In this document: positions 55,225 through 64,000 of the stretch, piece after piece
Layout: every line of letters starts with the position of its first letter
Numbering within the stretch: the stretch's first letter is position 1
Assembly (NCBI GenBank): GCA_028554645.1
Contig: JAQOOI010000018.1
Coordinates: 248,001-312,000 of the forward strand
DNA: 64,000 bases
Reading direction: 5' to 3'
Source of the DNA: Omphalotus guepiniiformis
Lineage: Eukaryota > Basidiomycota > Agaricomycetes > Agaricales > Omphalotaceae
The notes under the pieces: generated by a model
Seen by the model: only the letters and a program-made list of their open reading frames with translations
The model's database searches: none
What the model was told of the DNA's origin: nothing
Translations under genes and position numbers: made by a program

Positions 55225-57243
55225 ATGGCTCCCAAGAAAGATGGCTCAGGTAACAAGAAGAAATGTGACTCTGGGCGAACGACTTCCACAGGGACGTCCA
55301 CTATAGCTCCTCGTAAGAAAGCTCCCCCCGTCTTTTCACCGGTTTCTCTTCCTCGCGTGCAGCACATCGCGCTCCAAGAGGCTATGGTTGCGATCCAGCG
55401 CCATGTCTCAGAGGTTTATATCCGCCTCTTCAAAAAAGACAATGATCCTAGCTTCCGAGTTGCTCATCTAATCACGCCCTTGGATAACGCTTATACCGCC
55501 TGGGTAAGATTCATTATGTTTTATTCAATATATTTCCTTACTAAGGTCTTTATCACTTTCTAGCACACATTCTATGGAGACTGGACTTCTGACAATGATT
55601 TTCCTTACTACGCGAGATGTTTTTGGTGGTCAATCTCTCGTCTAGCTTGGCGTCTACAAGATACCAGCCTTTCTGACTTCGAAACTCTCGAACCGATGGT
55701 AATTCCCAAGGCAATGCTTCGTGAGCTAAAAGCGCTCAAGTTCAAGGTTCGTTTTTCTCATATCCTTCTTTTTGTATCGTTACTTACGACTCTTTTTCAG
55801 CCTTTTCCTTTATCTCGTCAACTCCCTCCCGTCGAATCCTATCGTTTTCAAAACAAGAACTCCTTTGACTTCTCCTCCCTTCTGAAATTCGATGTCTCGG
55901 CGCTTCCTGAACTTCCGTCCAAAGCCTCTCCAAAAAAACTCAAAGAGTCGCCTCCCATTGAAGAATCTTCTGACGACGATGACAATTTTGACGACGAAGA
56001 AGAGGAAGAGGACAAGTTGGAGTCTCTGCCAAAGAAAAAGGTGAAGCGTGTTTCTTCCCCAGCACTTCGATTGCAGATTCAAACTTGGTCGATGACTTCG
56101 ATTCCTACATTGACTCGTTCCGGTGTTTCACGTGGTCGAGGTCATCCCAAAAAGGTCAAACCCGAGGTAGGTATATTTATTCAATCCTTTCATTAACATT
56201 ATGTTTACTAACTAATCCCATTTCTAGCTAGGAAACGGTTGAGGTTAGCGCTGGCAAAGACGACGAGGTAGTCGAAACCATTACTGTCAACCCCTACAGA
56301 ATTACATACACTACCAATGCAGTAAGTTCCACATTATATCTTTATTTTTGTTTCTTAACTGTTTTCTTTAGCCAACCGGCAGCAAGAAATCCTTTATTAG
56401 AGATTCACGCCTCGCCACCTCCGCAGCTACGATTCCCTTCAATTTCGTTGATCCTACTGGCTTACGACACAAGTTCAAGGACCTCGTCACCGTCAATCGG
56501 TCTCTCCAAGGTTACAGCTTGAACCCCATCTGTGCTGGATGCCTAGCCGGCAATCTCAGTCAGCCGTGTGTATGGCGTGGAGAGGACAACAAATGTAGCA
56601 TCTGCGAGAAATGGAAACGACCTTGTTCTTTTCAATATCCGCTCGACAGTATCACAAAGGTGCGCGACCTTGCTTTCCAGGAAGGACGTCAACACCCTGC
56701 TGGTACGTAGTCCATTTTTAATCTTTTTTGTTCCTTCTAATTTCGTTTTATTAGCGATCAACACACACATTTCGAATTTACTACAACTTCACGCTGAGTT
56801 CGACAACCTCATTCGACAATCAAATCAAACTCGCAAGTCCGCCAAACGTTTGAGTTCATTGATTCAAACTGAACAACAGCGTCTTCGCGAATCGTGTGTA
56901 GATGCTCACAGCGTTCTTCGTTCTCTTGAGCCGGATGCGGAATTCTTAGTGAATAAAGGCCAGATGGAAATGTTAGCCGCGGCTCTCGGGTGGCAAGTCG
57001 ACGACTTTCGGCTTCATAGTGCAATCAGCACCAACGACCAAGGCGAACCGATAGCCGTAGATCCCGCGTTTTTAGACAAGGCTAGAGAAACTGCAAATCA
57101 AAGTGCAGGAGTTGGGGAATTGCAGGAGGTAAGTCCAGAAGCTTAGGCACTGGACTTACACTTTCTATTCATTCTATTCACCCCAGCTCCTTCTTTTGAA
57201 CACATTTATCTCTGCTTTTCTTGACGGTCTTATTTCGTTGTAG
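55225..57243 (+). CDS. Seven-exon gene with Zn2Cys6-like cysteine cluster, antisense-type accessory gene
   Basis: Exons are 55225-55503, 55564-55746, 55801-56166, 56232-56321, 56372-56702, 56755-57128 and 57187-57243 (1680 nt, 559 codons plus stop). All introns are GT-AG and 50-65 bp, and the frame stays open throughout. N-terminus basic and Ser/Thr-rich (MAPKKDGSGNKKK), then a conserved globular part (RVQHIALQEAMVAIQRHVSE..HTFYGDWTSDNDFPYYARCF). Then an acidic stretch (EESSDDDDNFDDEEEEEDK) and basic KKKVKR, and cysteines CAGC..QPC..NKCSICEKWKRPC around residues 358-392 (C-x2-C-x8-C-x8-C-x2-C-x6-C). A coiled tail follows. It is a paralog of the gene at 62262. The spacing is near Zn2Cys6 (C-x2-C-x6-C..) but with 8 in the first gap. 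Probably nuclear and DNA-binding, inferred. A polypurine-like motif lies about 550 bp upstream. Confidence 0.7.
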
Positions 57244-57636
57244 GTCGCCACTCATCAAAACAAACACTTTATACGAACATTATCTTTACCATACCGCTGT
57301 TTGTACCTAAGTTTAAGTTCTACCTCTTGCTTGTAGACACTTAGGGTACTAAAATTATCATTGTTCTTGTGTCTTCTTTTGCTTATTATGAGTGAATTTA
57401 AAACCTTAAGATTCTAAGAGATCGAAGTTGCAGCTGACTTTCTGAAGTCCGGCTGAAATTCAAAATCAAAGATTGACGCTCAGCGCTTAAATTCCATATT
57501 AAGAAATGACCACAACATTCAATATTACATTCTTTTTACTTCGTTTTTCCTTCTATTCTTTATGTTTCTTTTAATTTGAGGGACGAATATACACCGGATA
57601 ATAAATATATTCATAATTTTCCGTAACTTGTCACCC
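57244..57636. other. AT-rich block, probable 3' LTR region of gypsy B
   Basis: No gene seen. On the minus strand TGACAAGTTACGG begins directly after the purine motif at 57637, where the 3' LTR of element B should start. I cannot see the other LTR boundary because no second copy is in the window. Confidence 0.4.
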
Positions 57637-57650
57637 TCTCCCCCAAACCA
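57637..57650 (-). other. Polypurine-tract-like motif 2 (gypsy B)
   Basis: Plus TCTCCCCCAAACCA, minus TGGTTTGGGGGAGA followed by GGGTGACAAG. It lies at the 3' side of the gypsy B integrase with the antisense gene in between. Confidence 0.65.
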
Positions 57651-57840
57651 AAAATTTCAGCGCCCCCACTGAACATTATACTCCTAAGAGAATTTGAAGA
57701 CAATTTTTCGACCTCAAAAATTTTCAGCCAGGTACAATACATTTTTCAGCTATAAAAGAACAAATGTAAGGATCATAAATTGCATCGAACCAACATTCAT
57801 TCATTCTATAACTCGTTATCACAAGCTCTTACTTTCTCAA

Positions 57841-59157
57841 TGGCCCCTACTCCCTCGTTTATCAAAGAAGACTGGCTTGCTTTGCTGGAACTTCGTCGCG
57901 GCACCTTTGACCGTGCTCGTGCTCATAACGTTCCCGATGGAGAGATGTTCCAATTTGCTAAGACACTTTGTGGCTTCTTGGTACGTTATTTCATTTTTAA
58001 TAATCGTCCGGCGTTTAATAATAAATCGAGTTTAAGGTTAAACCCCTCAATATGGCTACTACAGCTGCTGACGACGAACTCTTCAAGAAGTTTGAAGACA
58101 ACGTCACTGCCCTTCAGGTGGTTATGGCGGCTCATCCTCAAATGTCGCCTCTTCGTTCTGTAGCCGGACTTCAGAAACACCTTGACCGTATGGTTCAAGA
58201 ATGTCTCAAGAATGCCGCTGCTGCTGCTGAAGCAGTCGCTAAGGCTAAGGAAGAAGGTAACAATTGAAAATGCAAGGTACAAATATCTATCGGACTTATA
58301 TTCATTATCTAACTTTATTCCAGGGCAAGGAAACTCCCAAGTCAAAGGCTGTTTGTGACGACGACGACAATGTTGAAGTCATTATTACCCCTCCTCTCGA
58401 CAAAACTGTCGGTGAAGCACTTGTAAGTAATTTCCACCCGGTAATTAATACTTTGTACTAACATTTTGTACACTTTGTTCTTACAGATGACTGACGGTAC
58501 CAAGGACTCTAGCAGCGCTAAAGAAGCTAGTGCCATCAAGGATCTTACTGTAAGTCACTCATTATTTTCAACCGGACATATATTAATTCATTACTAGTTC
58601 CGTAAGGCAGAACTTATCGCGAACCAACACGCCGTTGTAAGCATGCCATACTCAGCAGTTCCTGAATTGGATCAATCCTCTGGCGCGTACAGGAAGGCTA
58701 ACCACTACATTTTGAAGGGCTTTGCGATATCCGGCCAAAAACGACTTAAGTTGGAAACAGCTGTTTCAAATCTTAGTGAAGAAACTGACTGTAAGTACAC
58801 ACTTAATAGTATTCAATATACCTTCTGACATTATTCTTTATAGTTGAGAAGGCCCTACGTGATATGGCTCACACCAGTGTTCTTAAGACACTTGTGTTCG
58901 TTCCATACTACGATTACGACCAACTCACGCTCGAATCTCTTAAGGCTATACACAATTGCCTTCGTACCGAGTGTTCTACCCTCGCACACATTGTTCAAAC
59001 CAACAGCGCTCGTTATCGTGACATGCAGAAGCTAGCAGACAATCTTTCCTTAGTTATTAAGAAGAAGTCCATTAAAGGTAGTTCCGATGTTGATGTTGAT
59101 GACTCCATGGACTCTGTAGATTCTACCTCTACCACTGACATGACTACTGATGAGTAG
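57841..59157 (+). CDS. Six-exon gene lying antisense in gypsy element B
   Basis: Exons are 57841-57980, 58037-58256, 58324-58422, 58487-58549, 58598-58790 and 58844-59157 (1029 nt, 342 codons plus stop). All junctions are GT-AG and keep the frame. It starts MAPTPSFIKEDWLALLELRR. The middle is Ala- and Lys-rich (CLKNAAAAAEAVAKAKEE), then comes an acidic piece (DDDDNVEVIITPP). The second half (YSAVPELDQSSGAYRKANHY ILKGF..) ends in helices (ALRDMAHTSVLKTLVFVPYY..LESLKAIHNCLRTECSTL) and a Ser/Asp/Thr-rich tail. No cysteine cluster and no known domain. It lies between the integrase stop (59314, minus) and the purine motif at 57650. Transcription would oppose gag-pol. No inactivating change seen. 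Function unknown. Confidence 0.7.
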
Positions 59158-59313
59158 TTCCCCTGGTACCACTTTATTTACAATGTTCTTTTAAATGTCC
59201 GGCATATATTATATATATCTAAACACTGTCCTTACTATACATTATGTTCATACTCAGAGTCGTGTAGTGACTAGATGACTTTGTAATGAAGGATACTAGT
59301 TGCAACTTCAAGT

Positions 59314-60262
59314 TCAAGTCTGTCTTTTTGACCTGGTTTTGACTCCTTTGTCCCAATCTGGTTCCTCATTGTCTCCTAAGTTGTCTCCAAGATCCGAATC
59401 ACTGTCTTCTTCATCAGAATCGTCCCCTTCAAGCCTAAGATTGGGTATGGCATCAAAAATATAGTCTGTATTTTTGACCAAGTCTTTATCTTCATCCTCA
59501 ATCATAGCTTCCAATTGCTTACTATCCAAGTCTATTAGTTCATGAATATTGTCTGGCAATTGTATAGGTTCGTATCTGGCTGCATGTGGTAGGACTCTAA
59601 ATGCTGCAACTTTTTCTTTGAGCACTGATCCATCCATTTCTGCAATAACATATGATCCACCTTTTGTCCTTCTAATGACAATCATGGGACCCTTATATCT
59701 TGGATACATCTTTCTGTCTAAACTCTTCTCAATCTGAGTATTCCTGACTTGAACCAGAGTTCCTGGTTTAAAGTCATAATTCTTTATAGTATTTCCATAT
59801 TCTTGTTCAAACTTTATCAATGCTTTTCTTTTGTTTTCATCTACTCTTTCCCTCATTTCATTCACATGAGTTCTATGCTTAGCTAGAGCTTGTGCTCTAA
59901 ATCCAAGTAATTCTTCATGAGTCAGAACTCTGTCTGGAGGTTTAACCAACCAAGTTGATTCCACAATATCCAAAGGTAGTATTGGCTCTGCCCCAGTAAC
60001 TATGAAGTATGGAGAACATCCAAGACCGCTTCTAACAGTCACTTTATCTGCCCAAAAGACATGTTTCAGAAACCAGTACCATCTCTTCAAATCTCCACCA
60101 GTTGCTTTTGCCAAAGCAGTTCTGATATCAAAATGAGCTCTTTCTATCTTCCCATTGGCTTGAGAATTGTATGGAGATATAGTAATACCCTTTATACCAT
60201 ACTTCTCTTCCAACCATCTCAACATTGTTCTCATAGCTGGGGCATTATCAGTGATAACGTTA
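59314..60262 (-). pseudogene. Gypsy B integrase, C-terminal two thirds
   Basis: The minus strand opens with INVITDNAPAMRTMLRWLEE, containing the second catalytic Asp (TDN), then SPYNSQANGKIERAHFDIRT with the Glu, and GPMIVIRRTKGGSYVIAEMD of the C-terminal domain. It ends in an acidic tail (DDSDEEDSDSDLGDN) and KTRSKRQT. It has no stops or frameshifts over about 316 codons. It is closely similar to the integrase of element A but a distinct subfamily. Upstream of 60262 the gene is replaced by the LTR at 60261-61753, so zinc finger, first Asp and the rest of pol are missing. Confidence 0.85.
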
Positions 60263-61753
60263 ATAGCAGCGTAATGAGTACTCTAAGACGTAGGAACTCG
60301 TCTAAACTCAAAGGTTGCCTTGTAAAAGCGAGTGTAGTCTGGCGTTGGCAAAGATTCCGCACGCAGAAAACTGACTAAAGTCGAGCTAGACTGTTGGAAA
60401 GACTAACTGAACTGTAAGATCACCGTCTAGACCCTTCGACGAGTACCAGAAACAGCAAACAGACAGACACAGACAGACAGACACAGACAGACAGACACAG
60501 ACAGACAGACAGACAGACAGACAGTTCAAACACAACAGATGTTCAGATATTTAGCACTCTATTAAAGCACTGCAATTCCTAATAGTCCGCCTCTACCAGC
60601 TCGAAGAACCGGGGCCTGACGTTCACAATCAAGAGGCCTTCTGCGATTTAACGCTCTAGAAGATACGTAAAGTTCTCCAATTTGGCGGGCAGTCGTAACC
60701 TGGGGCGCTCGACCCTATACATGACAGTATATGTACTCTACTGCTTGTAAGTATTTCATAAATAGATAGAAAACTGAGTGGAGTAATTAAAAGGAACAGA
60801 GGGATAACATCGAGTATAAAATGGATATAAACAGAAACAATATGACTGAGTTGGGTAAGTAGGCACGTCTAGAGGGTAATTATGTGCAGTTCTTGGGTAT
60901 ATATGTGTAAGTATTATGTTTTAGTGATGTTTTTGGTACATCTAGACCCTTCTTATCATGCGCTCGAGCCATTCTAAACGAACTACTCCTATGCATTTCG
61001 TTATTATTCATCTTCGTAACTGTTTTACAGTGTACTTATAGGGGCGCCGAGGGCAGTTTCTAGTCATTTATCCCGTCGGGCTTCCGTATTTTCTCCTATT
61101 TCGACATCTAGACCCCATAGCACCTCGTAGATATACCAATATCCAGCGCTCGAAGGTCAATTCTGTCATTACTTTACTAATAAGTTATTATACAGTCATC
61201 GAGACTGATCATTTTCATAGCTTTGACCATCTAGTATCTCGGAACGGAATCGTCGATCATATATTTCCGATCATAAAGCGTTATCTCCAGTATATCATCA
61301 ATCTGCAGGTTCTAGGAGGTCGGCTAAGTTCGAACAAACCATTTTGATGGCTCGGCGATACCTCTAGCTTTGTCCTTTCGACATTATCGAGGCTCATGAG
61401 GCTATTACGCCTGTGTGTGTGTAGTTTCTTCCTTCCTAAGTCCCGTGGATTACACAGATACTTAAATAGCGACTTCCAGACGAAGGGCTCTTTGCCAGGC
61501 AGGGTGGGTCTGACCATACTGTACAGTCTCGCAGCAGGTAGTTACTTCGCCGAAGGTCTAGAGGCATATCAGCCATAAGGTCTTGATGCATACTCGTACA
61601 TCGTAGTCCTTTCACTTCGAGCCTTTAACTATTCGTGTTCTATGTTTTAGCTAGCACTATGGGACATAGCCTAGCCCTTTATTCCCATCATATTCACAGT
61701 AGAAATCGTTTAATTTCAGGTATTTCAGGTGTGTATGCGTTTTCAGCGCAACA
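60261..61753 (-). repeat. Family-A LTR (about 1.49 kb), inserted in gypsy B integrase
   Basis: Matches 23027-24417 over its length, with an extra block of about 105 bp at about 60732-60836. On the minus strand it starts TGTTGCGCTGAAAACG at 61753. The purine motif lies directly upstream (61754-61767), so this is probably a 3' LTR whose element body extends to the right. Its other end falls within the integrase B codons next to INVITDN. Confidence 0.75.
60459..60524 (+). repeat. (CAGA)n microsatellite in LTR
   Basis: The same CAGA/CACAGA tract as at 23228-23289, in the second LTR copy, with one more interruption. Confidence 0.85.
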
Positions 61754-61767
61754 TCTCCCCCAAACCA
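61754..61767 (-). other. Polypurine-tract-like motif 3
   Basis: Plus TCTCCCCCAAACCA, minus TGGTTTGGGGGAGA, directly followed by the LTR start TGTTGCGC. This junction is the best evidence in the window that the motif is a retroelement polypurine tract. Confidence 0.75.
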
Positions 61768-62261
61768 AATCTAGACCGTCCCCGGTCTGGTGATCGGTCA
61801 GTCATACACCCAAAGATACATTCTAAAGCTTCGCAGACAGCCTGTTGATTATATAATACTTATTCACACACATCTCAGAGTTCGCCGAAGCAGTGGTACA
61901 CTGTTCATTGCTTTTTGCCGGTCTATGCCGATCATCAAACTTCAAACTCCGACCAAAATACTCTCGGCCAGTTGTTTGCCTTCGGCAATTGCCGTAGGTT
62001 CTTTTCAGGCAAGTGACTTTCCGTCTCTTTTCCTCTTTCACATTTCTTATTCAGTTTCTTGCTTCTCTATTCTTTCTTTTCACGCATCTCTCAGCCTTTC
62101 ACTGGTCCGTGCGCCGTGGGAACGTGGTCAGGTGAGTCGTTCCATAAGTAAACGGACTTCAACTTTTTCACGCCCATTCTTCCTTTCTCTCTATTTTTCA
62201 CTCAGAGTGGCTCTAGCCTTCTGTTTTTCTCTATACATACTTGTTCTTTTCTTTTCTTCTA

Positions 62262-64000
62262 ATGGCGCGAACTACCGGCAAAGCTTCCAAAGGGAAGGGC
62301 AAAGCAGCCTCTTCTTCTCAAATTTCGGCAGTGGCCAAGAAAACTCGAGCCGGTCGAAAGACCGCGCAGATCAACCCTCACGAACAAGCCAATGAAGTCA
62401 TCGCATGTATTGTCGACGTCTATCGTCGTTACTTTGATAAACCACGAAAGAATCCCCCCAAGGTCTCAGAAATGACCAAGGCCGTGGAAAGTGCCACTCC
62501 CTTCATGGTATGTTGTATTTCTTATAGTTTTAATCTTTCATTCTTACATTTTCTCTTCTAGGATACTCTCTTTGAGCACGTCGACTTCGACATCGAGGAT
62601 TTCTGTCCGCATGTGCGCCCGGTGTGGCTAGCTTTAGTGCGACTTTGCAACCCCCTCGAATCTCGACTCCCATCTCTTCACAAGACTGGTTGGTATATCT
62701 CGAAGGACGATCGACAGGAGAAACATAGTCTCGAGCCTGTAAGTCCTTATTCCACCGTAATCTTTTTAATCTTATTCAATATAATTTCCTAGTTTCACGA
62801 CTTCGATACCATCCTCGGCGACGATTGTGGCGACGACGATACCGTTCTTAGCAACTCAGAGGATGAGGTCCTCGAGTCTGACGACGAGTCCGTCCAAGTC
62901 AAGCCTGAGGTTCGTTTTCTTCTTCCTATTCCCTTCAAATTTCTTTCTTATATCCTTTCATATTCTAGCCTGTTCTGACTTCGAAAAAGCGAGCGCTCGA
63001 GCTGCTAGAAGACGACGACGACATGGATCTCTTCTCTTTTAAGAAGCCTCGCGCGTCCACTCCTTCCAAAACACTCAAGACTGGTCCACCCGTTCGCGCA
63101 GTGAAGCCCAAACCGAAGCCCAAGCCTAAGGCAAAGGCCCCGACTCCCAAAGAGCCATCTCCTGTTGCTAGCGAAAGGTCGCCGACCCCTGCTCCTGCTT
63201 CATCAGCGAGGGCTGGTCCTTCTCATCAGGTCTCCGAGGCCGGCCTCTTCACACATCCTGCTAGCGACACGGTCTTCAACCTTGCCGACTTGCTCCATGC
63301 AACTCGAACCATCGACGCAGTAAGTCTCTTTCTTATTTATTTTATTACTCTTTCATTTATCTTTTATAGCTCACTGGCAGCTTGCCATGTACGCGATGTA
63401 CCGCAGCTCACGCAGCAGAGAAGTGTGTCCCGCCCGAAATACAGAGCACCTCCTACAAATGCGCCGTCTGCTTCAAAAGCAGGCAACCTTGTTCATGGAC
63501 CCTGACGCCGGCTCGTGCCCTCGAGATGCGAAATACGATCTACGGGTTGGCTCGTCAAGGTTCTCATAGTAAGTTTAATCATTTATTTCTTTTTATTTAA
63601 CATCTTTTCTCATTTCCTCCTTATTCAGACCTCGGCGCAGAAGTTATTGGTCTCGTCGAGAAGATCTCTGTATACGACCAACTTCGCCGCAGCGTCTTGG
63701 ACCTCGCCGACAACGCCAACAAGCTTCGCGAGTCCATCGAGCGGGACCAGGAGCACCTTCGTGGTTCAGTCACCGATCCTACCCTTCTTTTCAACATTCT
63801 TCATCGTAACGACCCTTCATTCAAGGACGAAATCGAAGATTTGAAGATGATAGGCGCGGGCTTGGGCTGGGACATGTCGGTTTTGGATCGAGACTCGAGC
63901 TTGGTGAAAACGGAGACTGGTTTTCAGATCCAACCGAGTTCGTCGCGCCTTCCCCTCGACTTCTCTAAATCCGACACTCGCAGCACCATCGAGCGCATGG
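62262..64000 (+). CDS. Multi-exon gene with six-cysteine cluster, paralog of the 55.2-kb gene, runs off the window
   Basis: Exons are 62262-62507, 62562-62738, 62793-62909, 62969-63319, 63370-63568 and 63629 to beyond the window edge, with introns of 50-60 bp and an open frame. It starts MARTTGKASKGKGKAA, then a globular part (QANEVIACIVDVYRRYFDKP..DTLFEHVDFDIEDFCPHVRP) and an acidic region (DDCGDDDTVLSNSEDEVLES). Next come a KPKPKPKPKAK stretch, cysteines CTRCTAAHAAEKC..YKCAVCFKSRQPC (C-x2-C-x8-C-x11-C-x2-C-x6-C) and a coiled tail (KISVYDQLRRSVLDLADNAN). The intron phases 0,0,0,0,1 equal those of the gene at 55225. It lies about 500 bp downstream of polypurine-like motif 3. By analogy with gypsy B the integrase of its host element should lie to the right. 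Confidence 0.7.

Noticed and set aside
1..64000. CRISPR arrays, bacterial operons or ribosome binding sites
   Set aside because: None present. The tandem repeats seen have no unique spacers, and gene structure is eukaryotic.
1..64000. KDZ-type transposase as partner of the TET/JBP-like gene
   Set aside because: I looked for one because of the known association in basidiomycetes, but found no reading frame in the window that I can recognise as such.

Overview
This window is eukaryotic, and most likely from an Agaricomycete (mushroom-type basidiomycete) genome. The evidence is short GT-AG introns of about 44-65 bp, fungal families of Ty3/gypsy and Ty1/copia retrotransposons, a MULE transposase of the type common in Agaricomycetes, and a TET/JBP-like dioxygenase of the basidiomycete-expanded class. 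There are no operons, ribosome binding sites or bacterial genes. I cannot name the species. Most of the window is transposon on transposon, and few genes look intact.

Layout. 0-4 kb: a basidiomycete-specific gene of unknown function split by a 2.55-kb foldback element with a 6-bp target duplication. 4.2-6.6 kb: a minisatellite and a second foldback element. 7.0-9.4 kb: an intact-looking multi-exon minus-strand gene and the 3' end of another. 9.4-15.9 kb: LTR fragments, two 1.1-kb inverted repeats and a gag remnant. 15.9-24.5 kb: a decayed Ty3/gypsy element (minus) with gag, protease, RT, RNase H, integrase, a PBS candidate and a 1.4-kb LTR. 25.6-28.6 kb: a DDE transposon, internally deleted and hit by a 140-bp MITE. 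28.7-43 kb: a graveyard of tandem repeats, a tRNA-like sequence, copia fragments, about eight copies of a 390-bp copia-type LTR (four solo with 5-bp duplications, one nested) and a RecQ-associated-domain relic. 45.1-48.5 kb: a MULE transposase pseudogene. 49.2-49.5 kb: a Brr2 spliceosomal-helicase fragment. 50.2-53.3 kb: a TET/JBP-like dioxygenase gene convergent with a gene carrying a GRF-like zinc finger. 54.4-64 kb: gypsy remnants with multi-intron genes on the strand opposite to gag-pol.

The most interesting part is the right end. At 57.6-60.3 kb an intact six-exon gene lies antisense between the 3' end of an integrase gene and a polypurine-tract-like motif. The same motif precedes two other plus-strand genes (55.2 and 62.3 kb). 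Those two are paralogs with matching intron phases and a six-cysteine Zn2Cys6-like cluster. This suggests gypsy elements that carry antisense, intron-containing accessory genes. A second theme is CpG decay. Many premature stops fit CGA to TGA changes, and LTR copies of different apparent age lose CpG, which fits methylated transposons in a genome that also encodes a predicted 5-methylcytosine-oxidising enzyme.
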